This document shows, piece by piece, positions 26,496 through 35,891 of a DNA stretch of 64,000 nucleotides (position 1 is its first letter; the number at the start of each line of letters is the position of its first letter). Source of the DNA: JADKAV01 sp963769435 (GTDB lineage Bacteria > Actinomycetota > Actinomycetes > S36-B12 > UBA10799). The stretch lies in contig CAVYLN010000002.1 of the NCBI GenBank assembly GCA_963769435.1, forward strand, positions 868,001 to 932,000, read 5' to 3'. The notes beneath the pieces were generated by a model. That model was not told the DNA's origin. It saw only the letters and a list, made by a program, of their open reading frames with translations, and made no database searches. Position numbers and translations under genes: made by a program.

Positions 26496-28598
26496 CTACT
26501 CGACCACTACCGTCGCGTTGCTTCCCGCCGGGCCGAACAGCGCCAGATAGGCTCCCGCCGACGCCTGCTGGGTAGCCGTGTCCGCACCACCGGAGCCGAT
26601 CATGGACAACGTGTCGTCGAACAGTTTCCAGTCGCTCTGACCCGAGATCGTCAGACGTGCCGCTGCGGGAACGCGGTACCACTGCACCAGCCCTTGCGCA
26701 CCGATGGTGACCGGGTTGGTACCCGCCACCAGTGCGGGAACCGTGTCCGCGGGCCTCAGAACACTGCTCTTGAATGACAGGTACTCCTCGCCGCCCTGCA
26801 TCGTGAAGTCGAGGTCGTACAGGTCTCGGCCGAACCCCAGGGGAATCTCGAGGAACATCGTGCCGAGGGTGTCGCTGGTGGTGGCGTCGAAGGGTACGGA
26901 TTCGACGAGTGCACCGGTGGCCAGCAGGTACCCGGACAGCCCGGGTATGGAGCCGATCTCGACGGCGGGGGTCCCGGCCAGAGTCCAGTTCAACGACTTC
27001 GGACTCTCATTGGCCAGCAGCCACTTCTTGCCCACCCGGGCCTGCCAGGCAGCCGACAACGAACCTCCAGGGCGGGTCTTCTGCCCTCGGGCGACATGCG
27101 AGTAGTACGTGCCGACACCGCCGATGCCGCGCTGCACCACGTAGGTGCGGCCCCAAGCTTTCACCGACCGGATCGAAACCCCGGGGCTCTCGGTGGACCA
27201 GAAGGACCCGTCGTTGCGCAACTCGAAACGGCCCGGGCCGCGGACCCACACACCGTCGACCAACTTCGCGACCTTGAGTGAGCGGTTCTTGCCCTTGGAC
27301 AATCTCAGCGTCTCGCTCTGGGCAAGGAAGGTGCCGGACAGTCGCTTGATCTTCTTGGCCGCCATCTTCGACGTGACCTTGCCCTTGCCAGGTTTACCGC
27401 CGACCTGCTTGGGCAACTTCTTGATGACTCCGGTGTCGACCAACGCATTGAGCAGCACCGTCTGAGCCACGGTTTCGGCGGCGATGGAACTGAAGCTCCT
27501 ACCCGCGCCTTCCACGACGACGGCCAGTCGCTGGTCGGGGGCGATCGCGAACGACGCGTGGTAATCCACCGTGTCGCCGCCCTTGGTCCAACCGAGCACC
27601 CCGGCGGACTTCAACGCCGGATCCTCGACGGAATCCCATCCCAGCCCGTAGCGCAGGAAGCTGGGCGGTCCGACCCGCAGGGTGGTGGCCGTCTCATCGG
27701 CAGCCATCTGCTGGATGGCGGAACTGGACAGGATCCGTTTGCCGGCCACCTTGCCGTTGTTGGTGAAGACTTTGGCCAGTCGGGCCATGTCGCGGGATGT
27801 GGACATCAGACCACCGGAGGCGAACAAGTTCGTGACCTCAATGGGCTGCGCACGTCCCCCGTCGATGATCGGCGCGACCGTCCCTGGCGCGGAAACCGAC
27901 GTCTGGTAGCGCGAGTGCTTCATCCCCAGTGGCTTCAAGATGTTCGCTGTCACGTAGTCCTGGTACGGCACACCTGATACCCGCTCCACGACCAGTCCCG
28001 CCAGCGTGAAGCAGTCGTTGCAGTACACGTTGATCGCGCCGGGCGTGGTCTTCAGCGAGGAGTTGCGAAGGCCACCCAGGGCGCGATCGATGTACGAGGG
28101 GATCGGCTCGTGGCTCCAGGCGTCGGCGTACTCGGTTCCCGGTACTCCCGCGGAATGGTTCAGGAGCATCCGAACGGTGATCTGGCGGTACTGCGGCGAC
28201 TCCATCGAGAAGTCGGGGACGTATCGCACGACCGGGGCGTCGAGAGACACCTTGCCCTGGTCCACCAACTGCATCACCGCCATCGTGGTGACCACCTTGG
28301 TCACCGAACCGACCCCGAACTGCGTGGTCGGCGACGGCTTCTTCCCCGCCGGGGTGACCCGGCCGAAGGTCTGACTCCACACCGTCTTGCCACCAGAGAC
28401 CAGTGCCAAGGACGCCGAGGTGGACTCGGTCTGCTTCAACGCGCTCCGGACCGCCTTCCGGCCGGCTTTGATCGTCGTGTCGAAGGTCGGCTCCGGCTTC
28501 TTCTTCACTGCCACGGAAGCCTGGACCGACGGCAGGGCCCCGAACACGGTTGCGGTGGCGATTGCAGCCGTCAGGATCTTGATGATGCGCATTCGCAT
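26496..28598 (-). CDS. Secreted beta-lactamase-fold serine hydrolase (class C/esterase type)
   Basis: A 700-residue exported protein. After a signal peptide (about 1-28) comes a beta-lactamase domain (about 45-400) with the SxxK nucleophile motif SVTK (Ser98, Lys101), the Tyr motif YCN in INVYCNDC and WTKGGD in place of KTG. Residues 410-700 form a separate beta-rich region ending LTISGQSDWKLFDD and TVVVE. The paired Cys in YCNDC is unusual. Such proteins are DD-peptidases, esterases or amidohydrolases. ATG 28598 follows GGAGAGG. A close paralog lies at 33503-35598 in broken form. Confidence 0.85.
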   Translation of the reverse strand: MRMRIIKILTAAIATATVFGALPSVQASVAVKKKPEPTFDTTIKAGRKAVRSALKQTESTSASLALVSGGKTVWSQTFGRVTPAGKKPSPTTQFGVGSVTKVVTTMAVMQLVDQGKVSLDAPVVRYVPDFSMESPQYRQITVRMLLNHSAGVPGTEYADAWSHEPIPSYIDRALGGLRNSSLKTTPGAINVYCNDCFTLAGLVVERVSGVPYQDYVTANILKPLGMKHSRYQTSVSAPGTVAPIIDGGRAQPIEVTNLFASGGLMSTSRDMARLAKVFTNNGKVAGKRILSSSAIQQMAADETATTLRVGPPSFLRYGLGWDSVEDPALKSAGVLGWTKGGDTVDYHASFAIAPDQRLAVVVEGAGRSFSSIAAETVAQTVLLNALVDTGVIKKLPKQVGGKPGKGKVTSKMAAKKIKRLSGTFLAQSETLRLSKGKNRSLKVAKLVDGVWVRGPGRFELRNDGSFWSTESPGVSIRSVKAWGRTYVVQRGIGGVGTYYSHVARGQKTRPGGSLSAAWQARVGKKWLLANESPKSLNWTLAGTPAVEIGSIPGLSGYLLATGALVESVPFDATTSDTLGTMFLEIPLGFGRDLYDLDFTMQGGEEYLSFKSSVLRPADTVPALVAGTNPVTIGAQGLVQWYRVPAAARLTISGQSDWKLFDDTLSMIGSGGADTATQQASAGAYLALFGPAGSNATVVVE

Positions 28599-28716
28599 GG
28601 CCTCTCCGGCCACGCGAGGTCGCGGTGCACTGACCCGACAGTAGATGATCCAGGGACGGGCTGTCGAACGGCGCCCCTCCGCAATCTCGGCCCGCCGACA
28701 GGAGGAGACTCGCTGC

Positions 28717-29025
28717 ATGCTTGCGCTGGTAGTGAGGTTCGACGTGAAGGAAGACTGCCTGGAGATGTTCGACGACTTGGTCGCGCGAACCATCGACGGA
28801 ATCGCCAGGCTCGAGCCGGACACGCTCGTGTACCTGACGAGCGTGCCTGTCTCGGAACCCGACGTCCGGGTCTTCCTGGAGGTGTACCGGGATCAGAACG
28901 CCTTCGAGCGCCACGAACAGCAGCCGCATGTGCGAGCGTTCCTCACGGCCAGGGAGCAGCTTGTGACTTCGGTTTCGGTGGACCGTTTGGCTGATGTCAC
29001 AGGCAGATTGCCCGGCGAGACATGA
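28717..29025 (+). CDS. Antibiotic biosynthesis monooxygenase-domain protein
   Basis: A 102-residue single ABM domain (ferredoxin-like fold): MLALVVRFDVKEDCLEMFDDL, then LVYLTSVPVSEPDVRVFLEVYRDQNAFERHEQQPHVRAFL. Small proteins of this type are cofactor-free quinol oxygenases or dimeric quinone-related enzymes; others have no known activity. ATG 28717 follows GGAGGA. It stands alone, divergent from the upstream beta-lactamase-fold gene. Confidence 0.85.
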   Translation: MLALVVRFDVKEDCLEMFDDLVARTIDGIARLEPDTLVYLTSVPVSEPDVRVFLEVYRDQNAFERHEQQPHVRAFLTAREQLVTSVSVDRLADVTGRLPGET

Positions 29026-29363
29026 GGTGCCGGCCCAGCGGGAAGCTCCCTGACGACAGAGACGACACGGGTGCGGTCCGCCCGTCGTCGGCACTACCGA
29101 GGCGAATCGCCGGTACCCCGTCGCTGAGAGGTGCCGGGCAGTTCGCACTGCCCGTCCGCGCAGTCCCGGTGCACCCCACCGACAGTGGACAGTCCATAGA
29201 GCCGATAGAGCGGACAGGAGCCCAGGGCTGCTGTGGCCTTCGCCAGTACCACCGCTTCGAGTCCGCTGCCACGGACACTCCGGGCGTTCGTACACGGTTC
29301 CCGTACGCTGACGATTCATACACGTCCGGCCCACGTGTTCGCGCTCGACCGCAGGTGCCCCGT
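29026..29363. other. Non-coding gap between convergent genes
   Basis: 338 bases with no conserved frame on either strand. It has a short inverted repeat, CGTAC...GTACG, at about 29287-29307 but no clear terminator, RNA gene or repeat. Confidence 0.5.
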
Positions 29364-30410
29364 TCAGCGCCGGGCCGACCCCACTGACGCCCGGCGCTCC
29401 GTTCGAACGAGCGACCGGATGGCTCGAGTCACCAATCTGGGCTGGTCCAGCTGGATGTAGTGCCCGCTCTTGGCTGCGATCAGGTGGCGCGTGCCGGGTA
29501 CGAGTCCCGCCAGCATGTCCTGGGAGTCCTGGAACGCCCGCTCCAACTCGTTGATCGGCCATTCCGGCGGGAATCCGAACGGGTTCGGCAGGTCTCGGGA
29601 GTGGGAGATGACCACGACCGGCATCCGGCGCAGTGGTTTGTCCGACTGGGCCTGGCGCACTTGGGCGGCGCTGGTCTCGAGGCTGAGCCGCTCGAACGCC
29701 TGGTAGGTCTGCAGACCGGGCGGGGGACCGGGGTTCAGCACGGCGGCCAGATACTCATCCGGCGTCAGGAACTCCTTGTAGGCGTCGACGAACTCCTCGT
29801 TCTGGGCGTCGATCGACACGAGGCCGGCGACTCTTCGTGGGTGCAGGGTCGCATGGAGGCGCGCCACCATCCCGCCGAAGGAGTGTCCGACCAGCACATA
29901 GGGGCCCCGCACATGTGCGGCACGTAGCAGCTTCCGCAGATCGACGACGATGTCGCGTGCGCTTCGCGGCATCGCGACCGGATCGCTTCGGCTGAACCGA
30001 CCGGGAAGCAGGTAGGTGCCAGGGCGGTCGTAGGCACACACGCGGGTGAAACGGGCCACCGCCGGGAACACCGCCGGACCCGGCCCGGATGGTGGGAGGC
30101 TCCAGACCTGGGCGAGGTCCCCGGTGCCGGCCTCGAGTACAACCGTTGGGCTTCCAGTACCGCGGCACTTCAGGTACAGCTTGCGCCCGCCTGGGATCGC
30201 GACCCGCTTGGCGAAGTCCGGGCGGCCGGTGGTCCGGGCCTCGTGGTGGCCCGCCGCGCGTGACGTCATCGCGAGTGTGACGCCCGCGCCATGGCGTCGG
30301 GGATTCGTGGGGTCACTCCAGGCAGGCGCTGAAGCCGCCACACCAGAGGACGCCAGGCACCCGGCCAGGAGCAGCGATCCAAGTGTCGTGGGCAAAGACC
30401 GAGCGTTCAA
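29364..30410 (-). CDS. Secreted alpha/beta hydrolase
   Basis: A 348-residue protein from TTG 30410; GGAAGGTG five bases upstream and a signal peptide decide this start. LLLAGC could also be a lipobox (Cys16). The hydrolase core has VVLEAGTGD, DRPGTYLLPGR, VLVGHSFGGMVARLHA (nucleophile Ser), SIDAQNEEF and AAKSGHYIQLDQP with the catalytic His. This is a proline-iminopeptidase-like or general esterase fold with unknown substrate. Strand and spacing allow co-transcription with the upstream lipoprotein gene. Confidence 0.83.
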   Translation of the reverse strand: MNARSLPTTLGSLLLAGCLASSGVAASAPAWSDPTNPRRHGAGVTLAMTSRAAGHHEARTTGRPDFAKRVAIPGGRKLYLKCRGTGSPTVVLEAGTGDLAQVWSLPPSGPGPAVFPAVARFTRVCAYDRPGTYLLPGRFSRSDPVAMPRSARDIVVDLRKLLRAAHVRGPYVLVGHSFGGMVARLHATLHPRRVAGLVSIDAQNEEFVDAYKEFLTPDEYLAAVLNPGPPPGLQTYQAFERLSLETSAAQVRQAQSDKPLRRMPVVVISHSRDLPNPFGFPPEWPINELERAFQDSQDMLAGLVPGTRHLIAAKSGHYIQLDQPRLVTRAIRSLVRTERRASVGSARR

Positions 30411-30462
30411 TCGAACACCTTCCAGACATCGGCCCCGAGGCAAGCGTACTCCGACGGTTCGT

Positions 30463-31725
30463 TCACCCCTTCGGCTCGGACAACGCCTGCTCGGGCGCGA
30501 GGACTTCGGTGAGCGCCTTGAAGATCTCCGAGCTCGCGTTGGTGTACAAACCTTCGGAGTCGAAAGCCTTCGCATCGTAGGTGGTCACCACGGAGATCGT
30601 GAGTCCGTCCGGCGGAAGGTAACCAGAACTCGCCCCGGTCCCGCCGAAGTTCATGGTCTGGGTGATCCACTCCCCCAGCAGCACCACTCCTAGCCCGTAC
30701 GAGCCGGTCTCGGTGTTCTGCTGACACGCCGCACATTTGCCGCTGGGGTCCGGCTCTCCGAAGCCGACCAGATTCTTGCCCACCTGTTCCTGGTACATCT
30801 GCGGCGAGACCTGCTCGCCCGAACCCACGATGGCCATGGAACGGCTGATGTCCGAGATCGTCGAGGTCAGCACCGCACCCTCGGCCGTGGTCCACGACGG
30901 ATTCCAGAACGTGGCCTCCTCGTAGAACCTGACCTTCGGTGGGATCTTCAGGTCCGCCCTGCGTTCGGACGAGAAACTGTGCAGCACAGGCTCGGGAATA
31001 GCCGGGGTGTCGTCGTTCGTGCTGGTGCCGGTGAGGCCCATCGGTTCGAGGACGTACTCCCGCATCACGTCGGCCATCGGCTCACCCGTGATCTTCTCCA
31101 GCACCACGCCGAGAATGACGTAGTTGGTATGGGAGTAGGCCCAGTTGGTCCCGGGCTCGAACAGCATCGGCGCCGATACACCGATGTCGATGAGCTCCTC
31201 GTTGGTCCACTGCCGGAAGGGATCGCGCGAGTAGGCCTTAAGCAGACTCGGCTGGTAGACGTAGTCGGCGTATCCGGAGGTCATGTTGAGCAGGTTCTTG
31301 ACCGTGATCGCATCGGCCTCTGGGAGGTCGGGCAACCACGTGGACAGCGGTTCGTCCAGACTGACGGTGCCCTCATCCACGAGCTTGGCGAAGATCTGGC
31401 CGATGTACGTGAAGCCGAACGCGCCGCTGCGGAAGTGCATCTCAGTCGTCGCCGGCACCCCTGTCATCGAGGTGCCGGTAGCCCCCTTGTACAGGTCCTG
31501 GCCATCCCTGGTGACCTGCACGATCAGCGACCTGAGGTCGTACTCCCCCATGGCCTCACCGACGACCTGCTCGATCTGCGCCGTCAAGGCAGGATCCGCG
31601 GCGGCGCTCGGTGAACCCGACTGTCCCGGATTGGGGCTACCCGTACATGCCGCAAGAAGCAACAGCGCCGACACCGCCAGCACTGCCAGGGAACCTCTGA
31701 TCGACTTGCTCCGCGAACGACCCAC
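30463..31725 (-). CDS. Beta-lactamase-fold lipoprotein with lost catalytic Ser/Lys
   Basis: A 420-residue lipoprotein (lipobox LLAAC, Cys27) of the serine beta-lactamase/DD-peptidase-like family. The fold is clear: LVDEGTVSLDEPLSTWLPDLP, VKNLLNMTSGYADYV, EPGTNWAYSHTNYVILG, NFGGTGASSGYLPPDG. Where relatives read FRIGSVTK this protein reads FRSGAFGF, so the nucleophile position is Ala102 and the lysine position Phe105. The Tyr motif is YSH rather than YxN. It also has a CAAC cysteine pair near residue 330. It should not act by the usual serine mechanism and may bind ligands or muropeptides instead. Confidence 0.82.
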   Translation of the reverse strand: MGRSRSKSIRGSLAVLAVSALLLLAACTGSPNPGQSGSPSAAADPALTAQIEQVVGEAMGEYDLRSLIVQVTRDGQDLYKGATGTSMTGVPATTEMHFRSGAFGFTYIGQIFAKLVDEGTVSLDEPLSTWLPDLPEADAITVKNLLNMTSGYADYVYQPSLLKAYSRDPFRQWTNEELIDIGVSAPMLFEPGTNWAYSHTNYVILGVVLEKITGEPMADVMREYVLEPMGLTGTSTNDDTPAIPEPVLHSFSSERRADLKIPPKVRFYEEATFWNPSWTTAEGAVLTSTISDISRSMAIVGSGEQVSPQMYQEQVGKNLVGFGEPDPSGKCAACQQNTETGSYGLGVVLLGEWITQTMNFGGTGASSGYLPPDGLTISVVTTYDAKAFDSEGLYTNASSEIFKALTEVLAPEQALSEPKG

Positions 31726-31832
31726 GGCACTTCCCTTCGTCGGGAGAGTTGCACGCAGCTCTCTGCAGGGACCTCACTGTAGTTGCAGAACGACCTCACG
31801 GTCGTGACCGGCGCTCGCCCTCTCAGTGACGG

Positions 31833-33407
31833 CTAGCCGGGTCCCCGCTCGAAGGGCCTCTGATCCGGCGCGCACACCGTGCCCCGCGGTGGCGTGACCA
31901 GATCTACCAGGTAGGCGACCCGGGCACTCTCCACGCACGAACTCGGATCCTGGAAGCTCAGGTGTCCATAACCGTCATGGGTGAGGAGCACCGCATTGCC
32001 GAGAAGGCGCTGGGCACGCACCGCGTTCGCATACGCGGTATTCGGGTCGTGGCGGGTGCCGATCAGCAGGATCGGATTGGGCGTGTCCGCGTTCCACGGC
32101 CCGCGATAGGCGTCTTGTCCACGAACTCGCCAAGCGGCGCACGGGGCCCAGAGCCACCAGCCGTTCACACGTCCCTGCATGCGACTGATGCGGTTCAGTC
32201 TCCCGATCACATGGGGCCAGGCCCGAAGGCTCCGACGGGCGGGCGCGTCCGCACATTGGATCGCTGCCGAGGTCGTGACCCCAGCCCAGCCTTGCGGAGA
32301 AAGGAAGGGGCGGGCCCCCGCTTCCAGGTCCGACGCGTCGCCACGTAGCGCCGAATCCAGCGCCGCCGCGTTCTGTGGCCACGCGGCGGGATCGCGCAAG
32401 GGTTCGAACTGCGAGAGCAGCAGGTCACCCTCGTCCAGAACGCCCGGCGGACGCACCTCCGGAGCCGGCAAAGGCGAGCGGTGTACCCGGCTGAAGAGCC
32501 GACGTACCCGCTCGGAAGGCGCACGAGCCCCTCCCGCGAGTGCGCACTGCTCGGGGCCTGCCCGCTGGCACAGTTCCAGGAATCGGTCGAAGACCTCGTC
32601 TGCGCCCGCCACGCTGTTCGCGGCTCGCGCCTCCGCGCTGCGCGAGTAACTCACCGGGTCCACCACACCGTCCAGCACCATCGCCCTGACCCGAGTGGGG
32701 AACATGTTCGCGTAGGTCTGTCCGAGCATGGTGCCGTAGGACAGTCCGGCATAGGTCAACTTCTGATCACCCACGAGGCGGCGCAGATGGTCGAGGTCAC
32801 GGGCGGTATCCGCGGTCGTGATGTGAGGCAGCAGCCATCCGCTGACCTCATCACAGCGGCGGGCAAGTTCGCGGGTGGTGCGGCTGAACGACCTGGACTG
32901 CGCCTTCGTGATGGGGATCGAAACCCCCCTCCAGAACCTCGCAGCGCTGCGCTCGTTGCGAAAGCAGCGCACTGGCGTGCTGGCGTTCGTGCCGCGAGGA
33001 TCCCAACTGACAACGTCGAACCGGCCATCGCCCCAAGCATCGAGGCCGTCGCCTGCACCCTTCACCAGCCCGACCCCGGTGGCACCCGGGCCGCCCGGGT
33101 TGATGAACATCGAGCCGATCCGCTGGTCGGGGCGGCTGGCGAGATGCCGGATGAGTTTCAGCCCGATCGTGCGGCCGCGCGGGCGGTCCCAGTCCAGCGG
33201 CACCCGGATTCGTGCACATTCGAGTCGCTCGCCACAACTCCTCCAGGGGATCGATGTGCTCACCGCCGCCGAGCGCGCACCTGACCCTTCCGCTGCCGCA
33301 GCGCCGCCGGGAGCAACCGTGCCTCCGAGCGCCACCGCCAGACCCGTCGCGAGGACCAGCCCCCGGCGAACGGCACTACCGATCGCGAGCGACCCTGACG
33401 CAGCCAT
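31833..33407 (-). CDS. Secreted TAP-like alpha/beta hydrolase (tripeptidyl aminopeptidase family)
   Basis: A 524-residue exported hydrolase of the SlpD/SlpE/TAP family. The signal peptide covers about 1-38. The core has CARIRVPLDWDRPRGRTIGL, FINPGGPGATGVG, SWDPRGTNASTPVRC, TYAGLSYGTMLGQTYANMFP (nucleophile Ser) and near the end LIGTRHDPNTAYANA (Asp) and THDGYGHLSFQDPSSC (His). The C-terminal TAP domain is complete. Several Cys may form disulfides. ATG 33407 is used because AAGGGA lies upstream. Likely releases N-terminal peptides or other amides outside the cell. Confidence 0.9.
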   Translation of the reverse strand: MAASGSLAIGSAVRRGLVLATGLAVALGGTVAPGGAAAAEGSGARSAAVSTSIPWRSCGERLECARIRVPLDWDRPRGRTIGLKLIRHLASRPDQRIGSMFINPGGPGATGVGLVKGAGDGLDAWGDGRFDVVSWDPRGTNASTPVRCFRNERSAARFWRGVSIPITKAQSRSFSRTTRELARRCDEVSGWLLPHITTADTARDLDHLRRLVGDQKLTYAGLSYGTMLGQTYANMFPTRVRAMVLDGVVDPVSYSRSAEARAANSVAGADEVFDRFLELCQRAGPEQCALAGGARAPSERVRRLFSRVHRSPLPAPEVRPPGVLDEGDLLLSQFEPLRDPAAWPQNAAALDSALRGDASDLEAGARPFLSPQGWAGVTTSAAIQCADAPARRSLRAWPHVIGRLNRISRMQGRVNGWWLWAPCAAWRVRGQDAYRGPWNADTPNPILLIGTRHDPNTAYANAVRAQRLLGNAVLLTHDGYGHLSFQDPSSCVESARVAYLVDLVTPPRGTVCAPDQRPFERGPG

Positions 33408-33502
33408 GCGGCGTCCCTTCATCGAGGTGCAGTGCCGAGTCACTCACAGTACCTTCCGCGGCACAGTGCGAGCCGCCGCCGCCCACCAGAGCGTGCACCG
33501 CG

Positions 33503-35598
33503 CTACTCGACCACCACGGTGGCCGTGCCGCCCGGCTGACCGAAGACCGCCAGGTAGGCACCACCCGGCACCTGCTTGGTGACTGTGGCGCCGTCGCCGG
33601 CGCCGAGCGCAACCAGATCGTCGTCGAAGAGTTTCCAGTCGCTCTGGCCGGAGATGGTCACCGCAGCGGCGTCGGCCACCCGGAACCACTCGACGTAGCC
33701 CTCGGCTCCGAATGTGACCGCGTTGCTGCCCGCCGACAGTGTGGGGACACCGGCGGCCGGCTTGAGGACGCTGCTGCTGAATGCGAGGTACTCCTGGCCG
33801 TCCCTGCCCGAGAAGTCGAAGTCGTACAGGTCCCGGCCAGACATCAGCGGGACCTCCAGGAACATCGTGCCGACGGTGTCGCTGGTCGTCGCGTCGAAAG
33901 GAACCGATTCGACGATCGCACCCATGGCCACGAGATAGCCGGGCAGGCCGGGGATGGTCGTGATGTCCACGGCCGGTGTCCCGCCAAGCGTCCAGTTCAG
34001 CGAACTCGGGTCCTCGTTGGCCAACAACCAGGCTTCTTGCCCACCCGATTGCGCCAGACCGGCGACAAGTGACCCGCCAGACCGCATGCGTTGGCCGACC
34101 GTCGCGTGGGTGCGGAACGTCCCGGTGCCACCGACGCCACGCAGGGTCAGGTAGGCGCGACCCCAGGCCTTGGTCGAGCTGATGGATGATCCAGGAGTCG
34201 TGGTCGACCAGAAGTCGCCCGTCGGCCCGCCGCACGAAGCGACCCGGCTGCCGCGCCCATGTGCCGTCGGTCAGCAGCGAGAACCGCAGCGACTTCCTCT
34301 TACCCTCGCTCACTTTGAGGATCAGCGTCTGCGCAAGGTAGATGCCCAGTCATCTTCTTGATCTGCTTGCGCGTCGGCTTGTCCTTGGCGGGCTTGCCGG
34401 TGATGTGCTTCGGCATCTTCTTGAGGCGCCGGTTTCCACCAGGGCGTTGAGCAGCACAGTCTGCGCGATCGTCTCGGCACTGCCCGAATTGAAGGTGGTA
34501 CCGGCCCCCTCGACAACTACCGCCAACTTCTGATCGGGCGCGATCACGAACGCGGCATGCTGCTCGACCAGGTCGCCACCCTTGGTCCAGCCGCGGATCC
34601 CGACCGACTTCAGGGCGGGATCCTCGACGGTGTCCCAGCCGAGGCCGTAACGGAAGCTGTTCGGCGGGGCCGCCTTCAGAGTGGTGGTCGTCTGATCCAC
34701 ACCCATCTGGGCAACAGCCGCACTGGACAGGATGCGCTGGCCGCCGACCACCCCGTCGCCGGTGAAGATCATGGCCAGTGCGGGCCATGTCGCGGAGCGT
34801 GGACAGAAGGCCACCGGCGGCGAAGATGTTGGGGATCTGGAAAGGCTGGACCTTGCCGCCCTTGAATGATCGGCGCCACGCGACCCGGGCTTCGGCGTCG
34901 AGGTCGGATACGATCGAGTGCTTCATCCCCAGCGGCTTGAGGATGTTCTTGGACACGTAGTCCTCGAGCGGCATGCCCGAGGCCCGCTCCACCACCAACC
35001 CCGCCGAGCGTGAAGCAGTCGTTGCAGTACACGTTCATCGCACCCGGCGTTGTCTTCAACCTCGACGTGCGCAGGCCGGACAGCACACGGCTCGGCGTAG
35101 CCGGGGATCGGCGTGTAGCTCAACCCGTCGGAGTAGTCCGTGCCGGGGAGTCCCGCGGAGTGGTTGAGCAGCATCCGCACGGTGATCTGCCGGTACTGCG
35201 GCGAGGCCATCCTGAAGTCCGGGATGTAGCGCACCACCGGGGCGTCCAGCGACACCTTCCCGGCGTCCACCAACTGCATCACCGCGATCGCGGTGACCGT
35301 CTTGCTCACCGATCCGATCCCGTACATCGTCGTTGGAGGATGGCTTCTTGCCGGCGGGGGTGACCCGGCCGAAGGTCTGGCTCCAGACGATCTTGCCCTT
35401 GGACACCAACGCAATGGACGCAGACGTCGCCTTGGTCTGTTTCAGTGCACTGCGAACCGCCGCGCGGCCCTCTTTGATCGTGGCGCTGAACCTGGGTGGC
35501 TTCGGCGTGTCCACGGGCTGCGCGGCCTGAGCCGCCGGCACACCCCCGACGATTACCGCGGTAGCCAACACAGCAGTGGAAATACCGGTGATACGCAT
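33503..35598 (-). pseudogene. Multiply frameshifted paralog of the beta-lactamase-fold protein
   Basis: Reads as a homolog of the 26496-28598 protein over its whole length but in eight or more frames. From ATG 35598: signal peptide, then TSASIALVSKGKIVWSQTFGR; MYGIGSVSKTVTA with the nucleophile Ser; NVYCNDCFTLGG; ILKPLGMKHSIVSD; RYGLGWDTVEDPALKS and GWTKGGD; and the C-terminal LTLRGVGGTGTF, NEDPSSLNWTLGGTP and TVVVE. Frame changes are near 35337, 35090, 35000, 34870-34885, 34779, 34427 (a one-base loss), 34344 and 34218. No in-frame nonsense codons are seen between them. Either recent decay or very poor local sequence; neighbouring genes are intact. Confidence 0.85.
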
Positions 35599-35855
35599 GG
35601 TGCTCCAGCCTTCCTGGCACGCGGAGCCGCATGCACAGGATCGACAGTATGCGCTTATCTCCGGGGTGTCTCTAGTGGCGACCCTTCCGCCTTGGCCACT
35701 TCGACGTCGCACCCCAAGCCCGGGGCCGGGTCCACGGCCCGGCAGGGCCGGCACGGGCCGGAGCTCCTAGCGTCTGCCGACTGCTGCGGGGCCTGCGGCA
35801 GTCGCCTCTGCGTCTTGTCCACAGATGTTTTTGTGGGTCTGGTGGTGTCGCACCC

Positions 35856-35871
35856 TCGTACTAGTGTTCTA
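35856..35871 (+). promoter_or_regulatory. LexA-like (SOS) box upstream of DUF222-HNH gene
   Basis: TCGTACTAGTGTTCTA matches the actinobacterial SOS box TCGAAC-N4-GTTCGA at 10 of 12 defined positions. It lies 21 bases before ATG 35892. 13E12-family genes in Mycobacterium tuberculosis are among known LexA targets, which strengthens the assignment. Confidence 0.6.
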
Positions 35872-35891
35872 GGTGAAGGGGGGTGGTGGGG

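Noticed and set aside
29022..29387. 121-codon frame after the ABM gene
   Set aside because: Arg/Pro/Gly-rich with no ribosome binding site or homology-like pattern; treated as non-coding.
27838..29562. 574-codon minus-strand frame over the beta-lactamase-fold gene
   Set aside because: It overlaps the conserved SVTK-containing gene in another frame and reads as low-complexity Arg/Gly/Pro sequence.
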